Shown: positions 61,738-64,000 of the stretch, one piece after another
How positions within the stretch are numbered: position 1 is the first letter of the stretch
Layout: each line of letters starts with the position of its first letter
DNA from: Comamonas sp. BIGb0152
Lineage (GTDB): Bacteria > Pseudomonadota > Gammaproteobacteria > Burkholderiales > Burkholderiaceae_C
NCBI RefSeq assembly: GCF_024809975.1
Contig: NZ_JANUDY010000009.1
Location: 124,001-188,000 of the forward strand
Direction of reading: 5' to 3'
DNA: 64,000 nt
Position numbers and translations under genes: made by a program
The notes under the pieces: generated by a model
The model's database searches: none
Told to the model about the DNA's origin: nothing
The model's input: only the letters and a program-made list of their open reading frames with translations

Positions 61738-61749
61738 GGCGGGGGAGGT

Positions 61750-61776
61750 ATCGTATTTTTAGAAATCAAATGCGAT
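61750..61776. promoter_or_regulatory. Imperfect inverted repeat upstream of the leuC-linked LysR gene
   Basis: ATCGTATTT and AAATGCGAT (one mismatch) are separated by nine bases, 13-39 bp before the LysR start codon. The region 61738-61992 between the divergent LysR and DUF4349 genes is otherwise without a gene. A second GGTATCGT copy lies near 61799. This is a candidate LysR site. Confidence 0.4.
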
Positions 61777-61992
61777 TTTAGCGGCAAATGGCAGGTTTGG
61801 TATCGTGGATTGCGATGGCTGATATGTCATTTGCATGAAAAGTCTGGCTTTGCGAGCCGCTGCGGGGGTAGGGCTAGGGACGCCATGGGCCTGGTCAATA
61901 TGTAGGTTTTTGTAAGGCTTTGACCCCGTTGGAGCGGCTCACTACGATTGAGCAGCTGTCGCACGCTGCGATGTTCAAAAAACGGAATCACC

Positions 61993-63006
61993 ATGTCACC
62001 TCGCACTTCTTCCTTCGGCCTGTTCAACGCGCCCCGTTGTGGTTTGGCTGCCGTCGCCATCGCGGTCGCGGCTTTGCTGTCCGCTTGCTCTCCAGACGCC
62101 GGGCAGAGCGCGCCTCAGGCAGAGGCCCGCATGGTGCATGCAGCGCCGGCACCCGCCGCAGCGCCGCCCCCCGCACGTGCGATGGCCAAGATGGCCAGCA
62201 TGGAAACGGCACCTGCTGCCTTTGACGTGGCTGCTGCAGGGGGTGGACAGGGCCGCGCTGCTGCCGCCGACCAGCGCTTTTTAGCCATCAGCCACCGCAT
62301 GCAGGTGGAGGCACCGGCGGCTGATTTGGCAGATTTGTGGGCCGCCGTCAAAAGCCGCTGCGAGGCGCTGGATTGCTATGTGGAAACCTCAGACCTGCGG
62401 CGCGAAACCCCGCAGTCCTCGGCAGAGGCGTTTTTGACGATGCGCGTGGCCCCGCGTGACTTTGGCCCGCTCACCGATGCGCTGGGCGCAGGGGCCCGGG
62501 TGCTGAACCACCAGACCACGACCGAGGACAAGAGCTTTGAGGTGGTCGATGTGGAGGCGCAGATCAAGAACCGCAGCGAATACCGCGACAGCCTGCGCGC
62601 GCTGCTGCTGGAGAAGAATGTCAAACGCACATTGCAGGACCTGATGGCCATCCGGGACATGCTGTCGCAGGTGCAAGCCGAGATCGATGCGGCCAGCAGC
62701 CACCGTGCGCTGCTGGAGCGCGATACTGCCAAGCAGCTGGTGCAGATGCGTTTCCAGCCTACCCGGGCCATGGTCAGCAGCGGCTCCTACAGCCCCTGGC
62801 AACAAACCTGGCAGCGCAGCTGGGATGGCTTGACCCGCAGTGTGCAGGCGCTGATTTTGACGACAGCGCAGTGGCTGCCTTGGTTGCTGGCGCTCGCCTT
62901 GGTGGTGTTGTTGCCACTGAGAATGCTGATCAAGCGTTGGCTGCGCCGCAGCACGGCCCGGGCACCCATCGAGCCAAAGCCCGCATCGCAGGACAGCCAA
63001 GGCTGA
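61993..63006 (+). CDS. DUF4349 domain lipoprotein
   Basis: A 337-residue lipoprotein. The signal ends in ALLSAC; an Ala/Pro/Met-rich linker follows. DUF4349 covers about residues 85-320: a strand-rich part with CEALDCYVETSD, a helical coiled coil (KSFEVVDVEAQIKNRSEYRDSL, VKRTLQDLMAIRDMLSQVQAEID in part) and a C-terminal membrane helix (WLPWLLALALVVLLPLRML) with a basic tail. Its function is not known. GGAA upstream supports the ATG at 61993. It converges on dnaJ. Confidence 0.85.
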   Translation: MSPRTSSFGLFNAPRCGLAAVAIAVAALLSACSPDAGQSAPQAEARMVHAAPAPAAAPPPARAMAKMASMETAPAAFDVAAAGGGQGRAAAADQRFLAISHRMQVEAPAADLADLWAAVKSRCEALDCYVETSDLRRETPQSSAEAFLTMRVAPRDFGPLTDALGAGARVLNHQTTTEDKSFEVVDVEAQIKNRSEYRDSLRALLLEKNVKRTLQDLMAIRDMLSQVQAEIDAASSHRALLERDTAKQLVQMRFQPTRAMVSSGSYSPWQQTWQRSWDGLTRSVQALILTTAQWLPWLLALALVVLLPLRMLIKRWLRRSTARAPIEPKPASQDSQG

Positions 63007-63022
63007 GACCGCAAGCCGCCAT

Positions 63023-63050
63023 GAAAAAAGCACCAGCGATGCGGGTGCTT
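63023..63050 (-). terminator. Intrinsic terminator after dnaJ
   Basis: AAGCACC and GGTGCTT form a 7-bp stem around a nine-base loop. On the minus strand it runs into TTTTTTCATGG. It lies 50 bp after the dnaJ stop and 17 bp after the DUF4349 stop. Confidence 0.85.
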
Positions 63051-63099
63051 GGCTTACGAGGAGGCCGACCGCATCGGGGCGATGCGGCGGCCCTCGTTA

Positions 63100-64000
63100 T
63101 CAGGTGAACAGGTTCTTCAGGCGGTCTGTCCAGGACTGGTTGTTGGGCGTGTGCTTGGCGCCACCTTTTTTCAGCGATTCATCGAGCTCCTTGAGCAGCT
63201 TGCGCTGGTGCTCGGTGAGCTTGACGGGCGTCTCCACAACGATGTGCACATACAGATCGCCCGGATAGCTGGCGCGCACGCCCTTGATGCCCTTGCCGCG
63301 CAGGCGGAACTGCTTGCCGGTCTGGGTGCCCTCGGGGATATCGATGGCCGCCTTGCCGCTGAGGGTGGGCACCTCGATCTCGCCGCCCAGGGCGGCGGTC
63401 ACCATGCTGACCGGCACTTCGCAGTGCAGGTCGTCGCCGTCGCGCTCGAACACCTCGTGCTTGCGCACGCGGATCTCGATGTACAGATCGCCGGGCGGTC
63501 CGCCATTCTGGCCGGGCTCGCCATCGCCGGTGGAGCGGATACGCATGCCGTCGTCGATGCCGGCAGGAATGCTCACTTCCAGTGTCTTTTGCGACTTGGT
63601 GCGGCCCTGGCCATGGCAGGCGGTGCAGGGCTCGGGGATGATCTTGCCGGTGCCTCGGCAGTGCGGACAGGTTTGCTGCACGGCAAAAAAACCTTGGCGC
63701 ATCTGCACCTGGCCGCTGCCGTGGCAGGTGCTGCAGGTCTTGACCTGGGTGCCGGGCTTGGCGCCGTTGCCGTGGCAGGTGTCGCACTCGTCCCAAGAGG
63801 GGATCTTGATCTGTGCGTTCTTGCCTGCGGCGGCTTCTTCCAGGCTGATGTCCATCGCGTAGGACAGGTCGTTGCCCCGGTAGACCTGGGGGCCACCGCC
63901 GCCACGGCGGGCGCCGCCAAACATCTCACCAAAGATGTCGCCAAACGATTCGGCAAAACCACCGAAGCCCTCGCCGCCCATGCCTGAGCGCATGTTGGGA
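63100..64000 (-). CDS. dnaJ: Chaperone protein DnaJ, C-terminal part (5' end outside the window)
   Basis: About 300 codons are visible. A Gly/Phe-rich region ([24 protein letters not shown]) is followed by four zinc motifs of the CxxCxGxG type: [24 protein letters not shown] and CTACHGQG. The C-terminal substrate-binding domains follow ([12 protein letters not shown]). The J domain must lie to the right of the window. DnaJ stimulates the DnaK ATPase. The order hrcA/grpE/dnaK/dnaJ is expected beyond the edge. The terminator follows the stop. Confidence 0.97.
   Translation of the reverse strand, partial: PNMRSGMGGEGFGGFAESFGDIFGEMFGGARRGGGGPQVYRGNDLSYAMDISLEEAAAGKNAQIKIPSWDECDTCHGNGAKPGTQVKTCSTCHGSGQVQMRQGFFAVQQTCPHCRGTGKIIPEPCTACHGQGRTKSQKTLEVSIPAGIDDGMRIRSTGDGEPGQNGGPPGDLYIEIRVRKHEVFERDGDDLHCEVPVSMVTAALGGEIEVPTLSGKAAIDIPEGTQTGKQFRLRGKGIKGVRASYPGDLYVHIVVETPVKLTEHQRKLLKELDESLKKGGAKHTPNNQSWTDRLKNLFT

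Overview
This 64 kb window is ordinary-looking chromosome of a high-GC betaproteobacterium, most likely Comamonadaceae (Comamonas/Delftia-like). The assignment rests on recognised gene orders: lepA-lepB-DUF4845-rnc-era-recO-pdxJ-acpS-nagZ, asd-fimV-truA-trpF-trpB-trpA-accD, a LysR gene with leuC-entericidin-leuD-leuB, and scpA beside a DUF3460 gene. The genus is an inference. I see no rRNA or tRNA gene, CRISPR array, insertion sequence, prophage or plasmid function. Genes are packed with short gaps, and many neighbours overlap by 1-8 bases.

Layout. 0-7 kb: scpA, a DUF3460 protein, two small lipoproteins, a YitT membrane protein, metG, a patatin-like lipase and a membrane-anchored Mrr-fold protein. 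7.3-12 kb: a tightly coupled group of apbC (Fe-S carrier), a LysR regulator, an FdhF/YdeP molybdopterin oxidoreductase and a small unrecognised protein. 12-18.3 kb: a GAF-GGDEF diguanylate cyclase, a lone FtsX/YbbP-type permease, a truncated hemoglobin, and lemA with an M48 protease. 18.3-23 kb: smr/radC, then fkpB-ispH-serS. 23-33 kb is the most accessory-like part: a GATase, YghU, a membrane protein with two L7/L12-like repeats, a YihU/GlxR-type dehydrogenase, two LysR genes, an ABC-F protein, and a run of DsbA-like, SnoaL-like, TPR-like and MBL-lipoprotein genes.

33-41.4 kb: the lepA to nagZ cluster, joining translation, secretion, RNA processing, DNA repair, vitamin B6, ACP activation and cell-wall recycling. 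41.5-47.8 kb: an SbmA/YddA-type ABC transporter, a 57-residue DUF1328 protein, an MscS-like channel, an unrecognised membrane protein, lysS and yggT. 47.9-61.7 kb: a long minus-strand stretch with accD, trpA, trpB, trpF, truA, fimV, asd, leuB, leuD, an entericidin-like peptide, leuC and a LysR gene, cut by clear intrinsic terminators. The right end holds a DUF4349 lipoprotein and the 3' part of dnaJ.

I did not find a clearly new biological system. The best leads are the molybdo-oxidoreductase cassette with its stop-codon-coupled small protein, the tandem L7/L12-like membrane protein, the membrane-tethered Mrr-fold protein, a hexanucleotide repeat inside a small gene, a 17-bp perfect hairpin before lepA, and a word (TTTTTCATG) shared by the 3' flanks of four terminators. 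Start codons were chosen by ribosome-binding sites and family N-termini; all homology statements are from memory, without database searches.
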